A stretch of 64,000 nucleotides of DNA from assembly GCA_027886175.1 (NCBI GenBank), contig JAJNNQ010000078.1, forward strand, positions 1,240,001 through 1,304,000. The letters run 5' to 3'. Each line of letters opens with the position of its first letter. The stretch's first letter is position 1. The notes under the pieces are model-generated. The model had not been told where the DNA came from and did not search any database. It worked only from the letters and a program-made list of their open reading frames with translations. Made by a program: the position numbers and the translations under genes. Source of the DNA: Phylloscopus collybita (Eukaryota; Chordata; Aves; Passeriformes; Phylloscopidae). This document shows, piece after piece, positions 1-11,762 of the stretch.

Positions 1-3000
1 AGATGCTCCTGCTTGCCCAGAGCACGGCAGCAACACAGAAACAAAGGCTGGCACATGGAATTGCTCCTGTTCTGAGCCCTTTTCCCAGACAGTCCTGCCC
101 AAGCCCTGGGAAGCACAGGTGGGATCCCTCACCTCCCTGCTGAGAGCTGCAATCTCATCTTCAGACATGTTGGTCTCTCTGATGACATCGTTCAGAGTGC
201 CTCCATCCATGTATTCCATCACCAGCCAGAGTTCCTCATGCACAAGGTAGCTGAAAGAAGGAAACAACGCCGTGCAGATGAACAGGCATGGCTACGTTGG
301 CTTTGTGCTTGATTCTTCTTTCTGGGCCCCTTTGTGACAAGGACAGAATTAAAGGAACAGGCATTCCCTCTAGGCTGTGCCTTGTTTGCAGTCTGTGCAG
401 TCTCAAGGAGAATGGCACAGCTGTGAAAAAGGAGATGTCTCTGATGGCCAGCAAGGGAAAAGTGCAGTTTAGGAAGAGCCAATCTGAGAAACCTGTCACA
501 CATGGTATTTCTGGAAATAAGCACCTGGTGTTCCTGGCATGGACAGCCATGGAAAAGAGGGGCAACAACCCAAGGGAAATCCTCTCTAGGATGGTTGATC
601 AGCGTTGGAAGAGGCTTTAAAAAATCAATCCTGAGACAACATGGGGGCAGTGACTTTAAAGGGTATTGACTCACTGTGGTGGGGTTGATCCAGGTTTCTG
701 AACCATTTTCCAACCATGTGTTGGAAAGCCAGGGAAGACACATGCAGACAAAATGCACTCTCTTCCCAGCCATTGGGGATGAGTGGAGAAATAATCATGA
801 ACCAAGAATTAACAGCTCTCTTCTCTGCCAGTATCCCAAGTGGGTTTTTAACCTTGCATGCTTTCAGTATGGAAACAAACATTCCTGGGATGAGACCATG
901 AGAACTCACCTGTCTAAATAATTCACAACACAGGGACTCCTGTTCCTCCTCATGACTGTGATTTCATTAAGGATTCCTTGCTTCCTCCTCACTCGCTGAA
1001 GATCTATTTTCTTGATGGCCACCTGAAATGACATTGAAAATCGGTCACTTCAGCAGTTGGTGGCACGAGACCACAGCACACACGGAGCGAGTGATTTTGC
1101 AATGACACAGGGGAGCCAAAGTGCCAAAGTGCCTTGTGCTCAGACAAAGGAGTAATTAGGAACTGACATTCCAACAGCCCATTTCTCTGCTCCCTTGGGG
1201 AATCCATGCCTTGCAACTCTGTGGATACACCTTGGGCTCTAAGCAGGGCTTAGAGCTTTCAGGGATGCCTTGCAGATCTCTCCCCACGTGCAGTTCCCAA
1301 GTGCAGCACTGCAGGTGGCTGAGGAACTGCCAGGAACATTCAGATGGATTTGCTGGCAGCCAGAAATGAGAATTCAGGACTCTGAAGCCGTAGCCCCAGA
1401 GAGCAGTGAGATGCTCTAAGGCACCACCTTTGGTGGAGCAATTGAGAGCCAGGGAGAGCGTCCTTCTCTGCAAGGAACCGCTGCCCTCCTTGCCTTCCTT
1501 CTGGCAGCTGGGAAGGACAAAGCCTGTCCCAAATGCACTTGGCAGGCTGGCAGCAGTCTGTGCTCCTGGTGCCTTTGCAGCACAGCTCTGCCCACAGCTC
1601 CAGCCACAGCTGAGACAAGAGAGGAAAGCCCTGGAGAGCAGCAGAACCTGCAGGGGCTGTTGACATTTACCTCTGCTCCTGTGGCAGTGTCGACCGCTCT
1701 GCTGACAACTCCAAAGCCCCTGGAAACAAAAGAGCAGCAAAGGAAGGAGAAGCCATTCAGATCTTGGAGGGAAAGCCAGCCAAGCCAGGAGATGTCTGCT
1801 GGAAATGCCTCAAAGCTGCAGCAGGCAGGAGGACTCTGCCAGAAGGCAGATGATGCATTTTCCTCTCAAGTGCAGGGGCACTGGGCCTGTTCCTGAAGCA
1901 CTGGGCTTTACTGCCTCAGCTCAAAAGGCCACTTGATTCTTTCATCAAGGATTTCAGTTTCTAAACTGGGCCCTTTTTATCCTGATCACAGACTATTTCC
2001 TGCAGCAAACTCTTGGGAAGAAATGTTCCTGAGAACTGTTATCTCACTGCTGTGATAGCGGGTAGGTTGCTGTTTCTGGCAATGCAATGGAAGTGTCTTG
2101 GACAATGCCTTCTGAGCACACTTACAAATTCTGGCTGGTACTGAGAGATGGGGCAGCCTAACCCCAGTGTCAGAGGATGTTTGCAGCTTGCCTGGCTTCA
2201 CACTTGGCAGATATTCCAGCAGCAAATCACCTGCCCCATGATTGTGTAGGAGTAACTGTGCTTGGACTCACCCGCTGCCAAGATTTTCCAGTTCAATGTA
2301 TTTCCTCAGGGGATTTCCCCTGCTCACCATTTGCCCTGAGGGAAACAAAATGCAAGATGCTCACTTGAAAGCAGAGATCCCACCATCCCAGAGACACAAA
2401 AGGCAGCCCCACTGTCCGGGGCTCTGAGCCCTTTGTGGCCAGCTGGGTAACAACAACAACCACTAGAACCACAACCAGACAGGCAGCTCTGCAGGCCAAG
2501 CAGGCCAGCACAGAGACTGATTTTCTACAGTGCTTGGCAGAGATCTTTGATAGAAAACAAAGCACAGGGAGATGCATTCCCAGGAGAGGAGGGCATCTTC
2601 TCCACCTGGCAGTGGAGAGGAATATTTTTCTGCAGCCTTAAGGTCTATCCTAGCCAAACCTAAAAACTCAAACTATTGATTCAGGTCCTTGCTTGCTGTA
2701 CTCTTGTAACTTCTCCTACTTTCAAGCTTTGAAATTGCAGCTAATTCCAAGTTCTTCTGCTCTTTCTCTTTCTGGGTTCTGCTTTCACACCTTTCTGAAA
2801 GCCTTCTTACCTCAGACACATCTTTATAAGAACAAGCTATGATATTAAATACAGATTGCTATAAAAGTATCTGGTTTTTCATTGGAGGCACAAAACAACC
2901 ACCTCTTGCTCTCTGTTCCTGCTGTCACCTGATGTTCTTTCAAAGGAGTTCTCACTGACAAAAATATAATATTCTCATAAAAAAACCCTGTAGAGGTAGT

Positions 3001-3183
3001 AGTGGTAACAAGAAAAGTCATAAAAATGACACCAGTAAGACACATGGGGCAGAAGAGCTCCTTCAGGATGGAGAAAAAAACCCTACCCAAAAAAATCCAG
3101 AAAAAGCCCCAAACTGAAAACAAAACCACAACCAAAAGACAAAGCACCAAACCCAATCAATTTCTGTGAAGTCTTTTTGCTCT
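1..3183. repeat. direct segmental duplication, left arm
   Basis: Matches 60818-64000 in the same orientation, spacing 60817 bases, with single-base differences and two compensating 1-base indels (near 374 and 1874). By eye the arms differ at one to two percent of positions. The match runs off both ends of the window, so its true length is unknown. It covers five kinase exons and their introns. Confidence 0.95.
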
Positions 3184-6100
3184 GGTGCCTGGTGAGAAGT
3201 CAGGAGTCTAAGGAGAATTTAGGCAGCTAACCATTCTATCCAGTTTGGCCACTGGCACACAGGACTTGCCCAGATCATTTGCTGGGTCACAGCCTTGTGC
3301 TGGTGCCAGAACAATCCCTGCTTCTGCCTGGAGCAGATGGGGAAGCTCAGGCAAACCCAAGCACATCCAAGCTGCCCTCAGAGGCAGCAGGAACAGCCAG
3401 AGCACTCTCTTGCTGCCTTGGAGCACAGCATTTCCTGTGGAGACTCCTCAATGTCCCTGACACCAGGCTGAGGAGGATCATTGGGTGCAGCTCTGCTGAC
3501 ACGAGCACACAATGCACTGTCCCTCAGAGAGGAAAGACACCAGACGTACTCAGGAGCTGCAGGGAGTCATCCTCCATCTGCTGGTGCTGAGCAGCAGCTC
3601 TGCCAGGGCTGGAGATGAACAAACTGCCCGGGCTCCACTTCCCACGTTGGGCAGCAAAGGCTCCTTTAGGTGACACTGCTGCTGCTGCTGCTGCTGCAGG
3701 GCCAGCAGAAGAGCCTGGGTAGATCTGAGACAAGAAAGGAGTTTGTGTCAGAAAAGTGGCTGCAGAGATGAGCCCCAGATCCCATTGCAAATGCAAGCCC
3801 TTAGGAAGATGCTGCAGCCACATGCAGGGCTCTGCCAGGGGTTTTTCCTGATCTCCACTTCCCAAACTGAATGGGTCAAACCCAAAGGCTGGTTTTACTC
3901 GAGCTCATGGCCAGATTAATTTCCCACTTTCTCCAAACTCCATTTTCATGGATTTTCTGAAGTGTGACTGCCAAAATGACCCTTCCAGTTTCTCCCAAGG
4001 ACTCTTTTCCCCCTCCCAGGGCTGCAGACACACTTGCAGCTCCTTGTTCAAATGTTCTACCTCCTCCCACGGACTCCTCTTTTCCTCCATCTTCAGAAGA
4101 GGCTCAAGTGGCAGCACTTCTGCTTGGGACAGTTGCTGTGCCTCACAGGAATCTTGGGGCTCCTCGTTGCCAGTCCCTTGCTGGAAATCTTTGCAGGCTG
4201 CCAGGTAAGATGCCAACACTCCCACCTCAAGTCAAAGAGAGCAGAGCAGTCAGAGAGTACAGCTTGTCCCTGTCAGCCCAGAGTCACAGACTGTGAGCAA
4301 AGGGGGAGCTCCAGATTCCCAATGGATACAGACAGCTTGTTTCAAGATCCATCTGGGTCACTGTGTGCACCTGCAAGAACACCTCCAGAAACAAGGAGAG
4401 CAGGAGCAGGCCAGCAGTAATGCATTCAGATGGCTGCTGGCCAAAAGGCCAAAGCACCAGTCCCACTGCCCAGGGCAGCAGCTGAGACTCAGCAGAGCAG
4501 GAAGTGTCCTTGGGAGTGGCTGGGATGGGCACTGGAGCAGGATGGCACTCAGAGGCATCACCCCAGCCCCTGCTGCTCTGCAGGGCAAAGGCAAGAAGGG
4601 CAAAAGCACCACTCTGGGGACTGCAGTGGCTCTCGCTCTTTCACTCACTTTTTCTTCTAGAGCCTCTCGCTCCTCAAGGAGGAGATGACAAATCTCCTCT
4701 GTTGCTCTTTGAATTTCCTTTTCTTCCTCCAGCCTCTTGTTTATTGCCTTGATCCTGGCCTGAGTTTGCTGTAGCTTTGCCTGCAGTTTCTCAGTAAAAT
4801 TCTTCTCCCTTGTCTTGATCCCAGCCTGAGTTTTCTGCACTTTTGCCTGCAGTTTCTCACCAAGGTTCTGGAAAGAACAGGAGAGAGAAGGATTCATGAG
4901 TGGAGTGGCTGCCACTCCTCCACTCACCTGGTTTTGTTGGTTGCTCCTCTGCTGCTGGAGATTCCAGGGATCTTGAGTTCCTCTCATGTCTTCCCTGTTC
5001 CTCTTCTTCACTGCCACGGTGTCACTGGGAGCTTTGGGCAGCTCTGCTTGTGCCTCTGCCTCGATGTTCTGGACACACAAATGCAGAGCAAGTGACTGGG
5101 AGCTGCCACCAGGCTCAGCTTTTCCTCTTTCAGCCTCCAAATCACATTCATTCAGCCACTTCTTTCTGCTTCCCTGCCCCCCTCTGCTTCCACTGGAGCC
5201 CTGCTGTCCCAGTGCTGATCTCTGGGGATTACAAGGCTCTGTGCTTCCAGTGCCTGTGGCACTCCTGGCCTCCTCAGTCCCACGAGCTCCATTTTATGGA
5301 GCCCCTCTTCCTGCCCTTCACTCTGTCACCTGCCCAGCCAGGCTCACCTGCCCATTCTCCTGTGGCTCTTCCACCTGCTGCCTGAGCTGCTTTTCCCCTT
5401 CTTGGGCTGGAAACAGCTCTCCCTGAACCTGGCATGGCTGCCCTGGCATCTCTGAGAAAGCAAGCTGCTCGTGCTCTCTCTCTAGAGGGACCTGCACAGG
5501 AAGCAGAGCAGATGGATTTTAACTTCCCCCACAACATTTGTGGGCCAAGATTCCAAGGCTGCTGGGCTCACAGCAGATTCCCAAAGCGCTGTGCTGCTGC
5601 TGCTCTCCTGGGTCAGTCTCTGCCCATGGGGAGGCACAGATTCCAAAGTGACCCTGGCAGGACAATCAGGCTCCATCTGGGCCTGAAGCTCCAGCAGCCT
5701 CTTAGGAAGCTGACAGGGAACGAGTCTTTTGCCCCATAAGAGAAGAGTGTCCCTTCACAGATTCATGGAAAGCACAATCACCCCTCAGCAGCTTCTTAAA
5801 AGCCCAAAGACAGGTGGGCTCCGAGCACCTGTCAGCTCTGCTACTGACTGCTCTGCCTGCAGAGGCAAAAGAACAACCTGGCAACAGAGGCACCAAAATC
5901 CCTGACTTCAACAGCAACTCCACGTCCCCAGGGTGTCTCTGAAATGCTCCCAGGTAAGCACAGCCAAGGAGCTCAGGGGGACAAACCACCCCAAAGAGCT
6001 GCTGCTGTCAGATCAATACTTTCTGTGCCTGGAGCTGCTTGGCCAGTCTGTGCAGGGGGACAGGTGTCTCCAGCCCACAGTGTCCCCTCCGTGTCCCACC

Positions 6101-7433
6101 AGGCTGAGGGCAGGGTCTTTGAGATGCTCCCTCCTCTGCAGACAGGGAGCCTTCCTGCTCCAGGCTGGCCCCTCTCAGCATCCCAGCCAGCTGGGGCCTG
6201 ATCATGACAGGTCCAAGCCCATGGTCCAGGTGTCCCTGGCTGAGGGGAATGGCTGGGTCCTGGCAGGACTGCAGCACTCAGCATCCTCAGCCACCAACAG
6301 CAAGTGCTGGCTGCTCAGAAACTTGCAGCTCTGCCTTGCACTGCAGACAGCCCCCTCCAGAAGTGGCACTTACTGTCCTGGAAAGGTCTGGCTGTGGTGT
6401 GACCACAGCTGGAGGATTGGGGTCATTTGGCTCCTCTTGGGCCTCTTCTGCAGGAGCAGAGGGAGCCAGAGGAGAGTCTGCCCTTGGTTCTGTGCTCTGT
6501 GGACAGACAGGAGCGTGAGGCACAGGCCATGACCTATCATTTATAACCTTATTTCTGTGCAGCTCTAGAACCAGCTCTACTAAGGCACAAATCATCAGCT
6601 TTGACAGCAATGGGATTCTGAGTCACTCAGAGTCAATTCAAATGGGCTGATTCAAGTGTACTGCTAATTGCTCTGAATTGGATATTCCCCCCAGCTCCTA
6701 CCAGGAAGCAACATTCTCTCTGCAGAACTGGGCTTTTAGTTCTTTTACAGCTCTGAAATGGAAAATTAGGAAATAGCCAGTGATGCCTTTGCTCTTGCTG
6801 CTGCAGACATGGAAATGGATTTTCTTTCAGCCTACTCAGCTGGCCCTCTACACTCTATTGCCACAGGCCAAGCTCACAGCTTGCTCCACAATTCTCAAAC
6901 AGAGGGAACATCAAATTTTCCTTTCTCACTCACCTCAGGATCAGCACCTCTGAACACACAGCTCAGGTGACCTGCAGTGGGCAAGGGAAAATGAACCAGA
7001 TTCTTGGAGAAAACTGGAGACAACCACAGCATTTTTAGAAGGTCTCCCAAGAAGGTCTCCCAGTCTACATTTTCCAAGTTGTCCTGCTTGACCCAGCAAA
7101 GGGAGGAAATGACAGACTCTGCTGCCACAGACCCTCCCATGGAGGGAACACAACCCCTGCAGGTTCCCTTGCAAATGCTGCCCACAGAGCCCTGGCTACA
7201 GACACCCCCTTTTTAGCTGAAAGCTAAAACAGGAGCTTTACCCAAGTGCCATCCAAATGGTCTTCCTGTTTCTAAATCCACTCAGTCATTAAGAAAGAGC
7301 AGGAAGACATACAAAAGCCAGGTGAGGTTCTGCCCAGGGAAAAGCTCTACTTACGTGTCAGGTGAGTCAGGAAATAGCTGGAGTAGGCAACTCCATACAC
7401 AGTGCAAACTGCAGCAGCCAGTGGCCCAATCAT
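133..7433 (-). CDS. PAK-like Ser/Thr kinase, left copy (5' part; 3' end off window)
   Basis: Twelve exons on the minus strand join in phase, giving 1410 coding bases (470 codons) before the left edge: 7355-7433, 6934-6971, 6374-6496, 5348-5491, 4928-5068, 4649-4867, 4034-4180 (least certain), 3550-3724, 2272-2335, 1671-1719, 910-1022, 133-250. All have GT donors and AG acceptors. The start ATG (7433-7431) has A at -3. The N-terminus ([20 protein letters not shown]) is hydrophobic. Then come a Pro/acidic stretch ([16 protein letters not shown]) resembling the PAK linker, Lys/Glu/Gln-rich coiled-coil exons, and the kinase start with glycine loop GSGGFGVV, VAIK lysine, alpha-C glutamate (LNEITVM) and hinge [13 protein letters not shown]20/PAK kinases act downstream of small GTPases, but I see no CRIB domain. 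PAK-type kinase is secure; membership of the upstream exons rests on phase and splice sites. Confidence 0.82.
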
Positions 7434-7465
7434 TGTGGCAACTGCTGTGCAGGTTTGCAGACTGT

Positions 7466-7675
7466 GTTCTAAAACTGTGCTCTAAGACTATGGTCTGAGA
7501 CTATTCCCTAACACTATTCTCTACACTATGCTCTAGGACTATGTTCTAAGACTATGCTGTAACACTATGCTCTAACACTATCACTAACACTATTCTCTAA
7601 CACTCTTCTCTAACACTATGCTCTAAGACTACACTCTAACACTACTCTAACACTATGATTTAACACTACTCTCTC
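7466..7675. repeat. minisatellite just upstream of the kinase start exon
   Basis: Tandem units of about 13-14 bases (ctctaacactatg and variants such as tctaagactatg). The array begins about 30 bases upstream, on the minus strand, of the PAK-like start ATG, so it lies in the 5' UTR or core promoter. It resembles in style, but not in unit sequence, the 3' UTR minisatellite of the right copy. Confidence 0.8.
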
Positions 7676-7679
7676 AGAA

Positions 7680-8900
7680 AAAGCAAGATTTCTGTCAGAG
7701 TGCAGCTGCCCACTGACAAAAACCTCCAGCAGGAGGGTAAGCTCCTGCCCTGAGCAAACCAAGAGCTGCTCTGCCACCACTGAGGCCGGGCGAGCAGCAA
7801 GGCAACCTTGTGATGTCAGCACGAGGACGTGGCAACCCTGCCCTGACATCACAAAGGAAACGTTCTGCCCTGCTCTGTGAATTCATGCCGATGGATAAAT
7901 TGATGTTTGTGTAGGCCTAGGCTGCATTTTGACCTCTTTCCCCCCTGGGCTGCCTTTTTCACCCCTTGTTTTTCCCCTGTGCCCCTGTGTCCCCTGTGCC
8001 TGTGCTGGGTCCGAGCTGGCGGCCGGGCCGGGCGGAGCAGCAGTTCCAGCCCCGGGTGTCCCTGGAGCGCTGGGAGCTGCCGGTGGCCCCAGGCCCTGTC
8101 CCCTGAGGAGCTGCTGAAGGACCCTGGGACAGAGGGGGCTGAGGGGGCTGAGGAGGCGCTGACGCTGCAGGGACAGTGACCTTGAGGTGCTGGGGGCACT
8201 GAGGGCTGTGGGGGAGCAGAGGGCCAGGGTGGCACGGAGGTGACAGGGCAGTGGCACGGGCTGAGGGGGTGGTGGGTCTAAGGGGATGGGATGGGTCAGA
8301 AGGGTTTGAGTGGGCTGAGAGGACTGTGAGGGGCTGAAGAAACAGAAGGGGGCTGGGGCTTTGCCCAGGGGACGCTGGGGCTGAGGGGATGGAGGGGCCA
8401 GCAGGGAGCACAGAGGGCTCTGGGACTGCAGCTCTGCCTGGCATTGGAAGCAATTCCAGAGCCTCCACTTGTGCCACAGCTGCTCTGCAGAGCCTGAGGA
8501 CAGGTGTGGACTGACAGGAGGCAGCAGGGAGAAGCTGAGGGCCAGCAGCTCCAGCAGTGAGCAGGGAGCTGCTGCTGCTGCTGCTGCTGGCAGGCGAGAG
8601 GCCGGGTGAGGCCGCAGGGCCGGGGGGGCAGGCTGGGGCTGAGGGTGGCGTGGGCTTTGGCCGTGGGCAGTGCCCGGCTGGGCAGGAGCGGGCCCTGCCC
8701 GTGCTGGGGCTGCTCAGCGCAGCTGCCCCGGCCGGCACAGGGGCTGTCCTTGGGCAAGGCAGCTGTGCCGGCCCTGCCGGGCTGCCGGCGCCTGCGGGAC
8801 AGTCCCGCCGCCGCTGCGCTCCCCACAGCCCGGCCCGCTCGGCCTGCTTGTTCTTTCCAACATCTAACATTTGTATTTCTAGGCTTTGCTGAGATTTGCC
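7680..8900. other. GC-rich, CpG-island-like upstream region
   Basis: Lies head-side of the left PAK-like gene. It is GC-rich from about 7990 to 8840, with a CTG run at 8566-8590 and degenerate gctgaggggatgg repeats around 8250-8400. Long open frames here are Pro/Ala/Ser-rich, low in complexity and lack splice support. It may be a promoter or CpG island; I see no defensible gene. Confidence 0.4.
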
Positions 8901-10925
8901 CTGCCCTGACTGAAGGGCAGCTGCTGCCAGGGAAAACGTCCCGTTCCTGACTCAGTGTTCCCTTGGCTTCCCACGTGTCCCATCCGCTGTCCCTGTCCAG
9001 GAGAGCTGCTCTGCACGGCAGGAAGAGAGCCAGGGGGAGCCTGGCAACTTGGGCAGCTGCAAGCCCTGCTGATGGAGTTGTACTTAGAGATGGTCACAGC
9101 TGGACTGAGAGAGTTAGAACTTGGTGCTTATTTCCCTCTCTAGACTGGGATTTGTACAGGTATAGATGGATGTATATTGTTCTATTGATGCGTGTCTATT
9201 GATGCATTTCCTTCTGTATTTATATTGACATGCTTGTTCAGTTGTATAGCTGTATAGTTGTGTTGATGGGGTTGTGAGGATTCTTATATTGGTACATTGA
9301 TACTTGTATATTTAGAGATAGGTTTGTGATATATTTCTAGATGTCCTGCTTTGTGTCATATGAAATATGAATTCTATATTTCCATTTGTATATTGTATGG
9401 TTATGTATTTACAAAGATTGAAATATGTCTTGAGCTGTATGGTTTGAGAATTCTATTTCTTTAGTACTGGGTCTGGGATTCTTTAGAGAGGGATACAGAT
9501 ATTTTTGTATTTGTGTATGGGTTGTACGGTTGTAGTAATATGTAATGAATGAAACTGTTACATTTCAATTCATATTTGTGTATAAGGAGTGGTTGTAGAG
9601 GGTTTCAAGAAATTAATTTTTAACAAGTTATTATTTGTATATATTTACATAGCACAATTGTAACAATAAACTAGTTTATAAGCTTTAATTGATATTTGTA
9701 TGTTTCTCTACTGGCAGTGCGGGTGTAGCCATTTAAAATAAATTTCATTTTTAAACCAAAGTAGACTTTTTGTGTATTTGTACATTAGTATTAGAGATGT
9801 AACAATCTGCAATCAATTCAATGTTTCCACTACAAGAAGTGTAGATTTGTGCTCTCGGGAGCCATGAGCAGACGTAAATGTGATGATGGGGGAGGTTTGG
9901 TCAGTGGAATTCTCCATCCATGCCCAGCACATCATCCACTTGCACTCCGGCTGGGCAAGGAAAGCCCTGCAGGTTTGGGATGGCAGCAGAGCCACCCGTT
10001 GGCTGAGAACTCGCTGCCAAGGCCTGCTGAGAAACCTCCGGGACCCCACGGAGCACACAACTCCAAGCAGAGCCCCCAGGGAGGACAAATCCACCCCCCA
10101 TGCCAGGGGCAGCTCTTTAGGAAGCGCTCCAAGTGTCCCTCTGAAGGTCACCCTGGAGCCCAGAAGCCACCAGGGATCCTGAGCCAGAAAGGCTGCGAGC
10201 ACGGACATAAAGAGAAAGATAAACGGAGTGAGAGAAACACCCCCTGGTCTGGCTGGGACGGGGTCCCAGGGAAGGGGTTGGACCCCTTAGAGGAAGGGAG
10301 CAAAGGTTTTCCTGGCAGAAACCACTGGGAAAAATGCGATAAAAGAGGGGATGCCCAAAACGTTGCCAGTCTGAGGGTCAGCTGAGACCCAAGAGCACCT
10401 GGACTTGGCCAAACATCTGAGATTTTACAACACCCATGCGTGGATCTTAACAAGTGACTTGAAAGAAAAAAGTACCTTATTTTTGTGCTGTCCTGTTGTG
10501 AAAAAGTGAGTAAGAAAGGCATCTTGAAGAAATAAAAATGAGTGAGTGTGGATGAATGTATATGTTGTTGAATTTTTCATTTAAGGAGAGGAAAGAGTTT
10601 TTCTGTGTCTTTAGGGGGAAAGGGAGAAGGTGGTGTTCAGGTGTTAAGTGCCAGGAGAGGAGCACCTGTTGGACCTTGTCACTGTTTGTCAAAACCTGTA
10701 CCTCTGTCTACTGGCAGTTTTCCAACAGATCCATCCTCGATCATTAAGTAGAAAAGGGGACAGAACAAAGGGGCTCCTTGCATTCTCGGGGTGTTGTAAC
10801 AGGTGTGGGATGGGTCCCTACACTGTGTTCGGCTTTAATCTTTGTTGTTTTGTATTATTTTCTTTATTTTATTAAACCTTTTTGATTTATCAAGACACAT
10901 CTGACCATGCCGTCCAGCTAATTAT
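8900..10925. other. no recognisable gene; AT-rich 9130-9800
   Basis: The stretch 9130-9800 is AT-rich with scattered TTGTAT motifs and an AATAAA near 9666. From 9840 to 10390 the sequence is more balanced and holds an open frame of unconvincing composition. Around 10780-10910 a T-rich block with ATTAAA could be the end of a retroelement or transcript. I see nothing I can name. Confidence 0.3.
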
Positions 10926-10996
10926 TTTCAAGCCAGCTCTCTGCAGGGCTGGGCCCTCAGAGGTATTGGAGAAATCCAATCACCCTTTCCCTTTGG

Positions 10997-11431
10997 ATGA
11001 GTGTGAGAGAGAGATTTGTCCACAGAAGAAGAATGCAGGAGCACCACCATAGAATGTGCTGGAAGACCCTTGAGGAAGGAATCCAACAGCTGAGGGAAGT
11101 GGCAGTATTGGAGGTACTTTTTGGGAGGAGCGGCCCGCAGGATAATGACCCTGACAAGGTGAGATGCACAGGGCAGATGTTGTGGAATCTGGCAAATCTG
11201 GGGCCATCTCAGTACACCACCTTCATTGCAGCAGTTAATGCTGAGGACAATCGAGAGACAGTGGGGTCTGTTGCCAATAAGCTTAGGAATCATGAGAGTG
11301 TGATCAATGGCCCAATGCAGGCTCATATCTCTGCTGTGGTTAAGGAACTCAAAGAGGAAATGAGGGAGGAGATGAGGAAGATGAGTGCAGCACCCGTGCG
11401 AGTTACAGGCCCTGAAGTCAGAGCCCAATGA
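10997..11431 (+). pseudogene. gag: ERVL gag fragment
   Basis: Open frame homologous to the middle of the gag of the 37259-39019 element, sharing blocks such as MQEHHHRM, LREVAVLEVLFGRSG and MLWNLANLGPSQYTTFI. It lacks the N-terminal third. The frame ends in a stop where the intact relative continues through an Arg/Pro-rich stretch. Confidence 0.8.
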
Positions 11432-11762
11432 CCCCCAGCTAGAGAGAGAGGGTACACCCCAAGAGCTGACCTGTGGTTTTAACTGTGTGACCATGGGGAA
11501 GACATGGGAATGTGGCATGGAAAACCCACTTCTGTCCTGGCAGCACAGGTGTGTGAACTCAAGGAGAGAAACACTCACCGAGGGGGTTCCACTAAAATGA
11601 AGGTGGCCTCAGCCTCCCATGTCCAAGTTGTCAGGTATTACAGAAATGAAGATGATGTTGAATCCCCTTGAAGGAACCTCTACCATGTATGTCCAGGAAG
11701 GGAATGATAACCATTGCTAGAGGGGCCCTGCCTCTAGCCAGGAAGAGGCACAGGAAAACCGG

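Noticed and set aside
4034..4208. Plus-strand exon ending at a CAG/GTAAGA donor near 4203
   Set aside because: The minus-strand frame is coiled-coil-like and phase-compatible with neighbouring kinase exons; the plus-strand donor has no partner.
3550..7433. CRIB/GTPase-binding domain in the PAK-like N-terminus
   Set aside because: None of the phase-compatible exons shows the CRIB consensus spacing of Ile, Ser, Pro and His residues; I did not force a match.
7959..8870. Minus-strand open frame of about 300 codons
   Set aside because: Pro/Ala/Ser low-complexity sequence in a GC-rich island with a CTG run; no splice or homology support.
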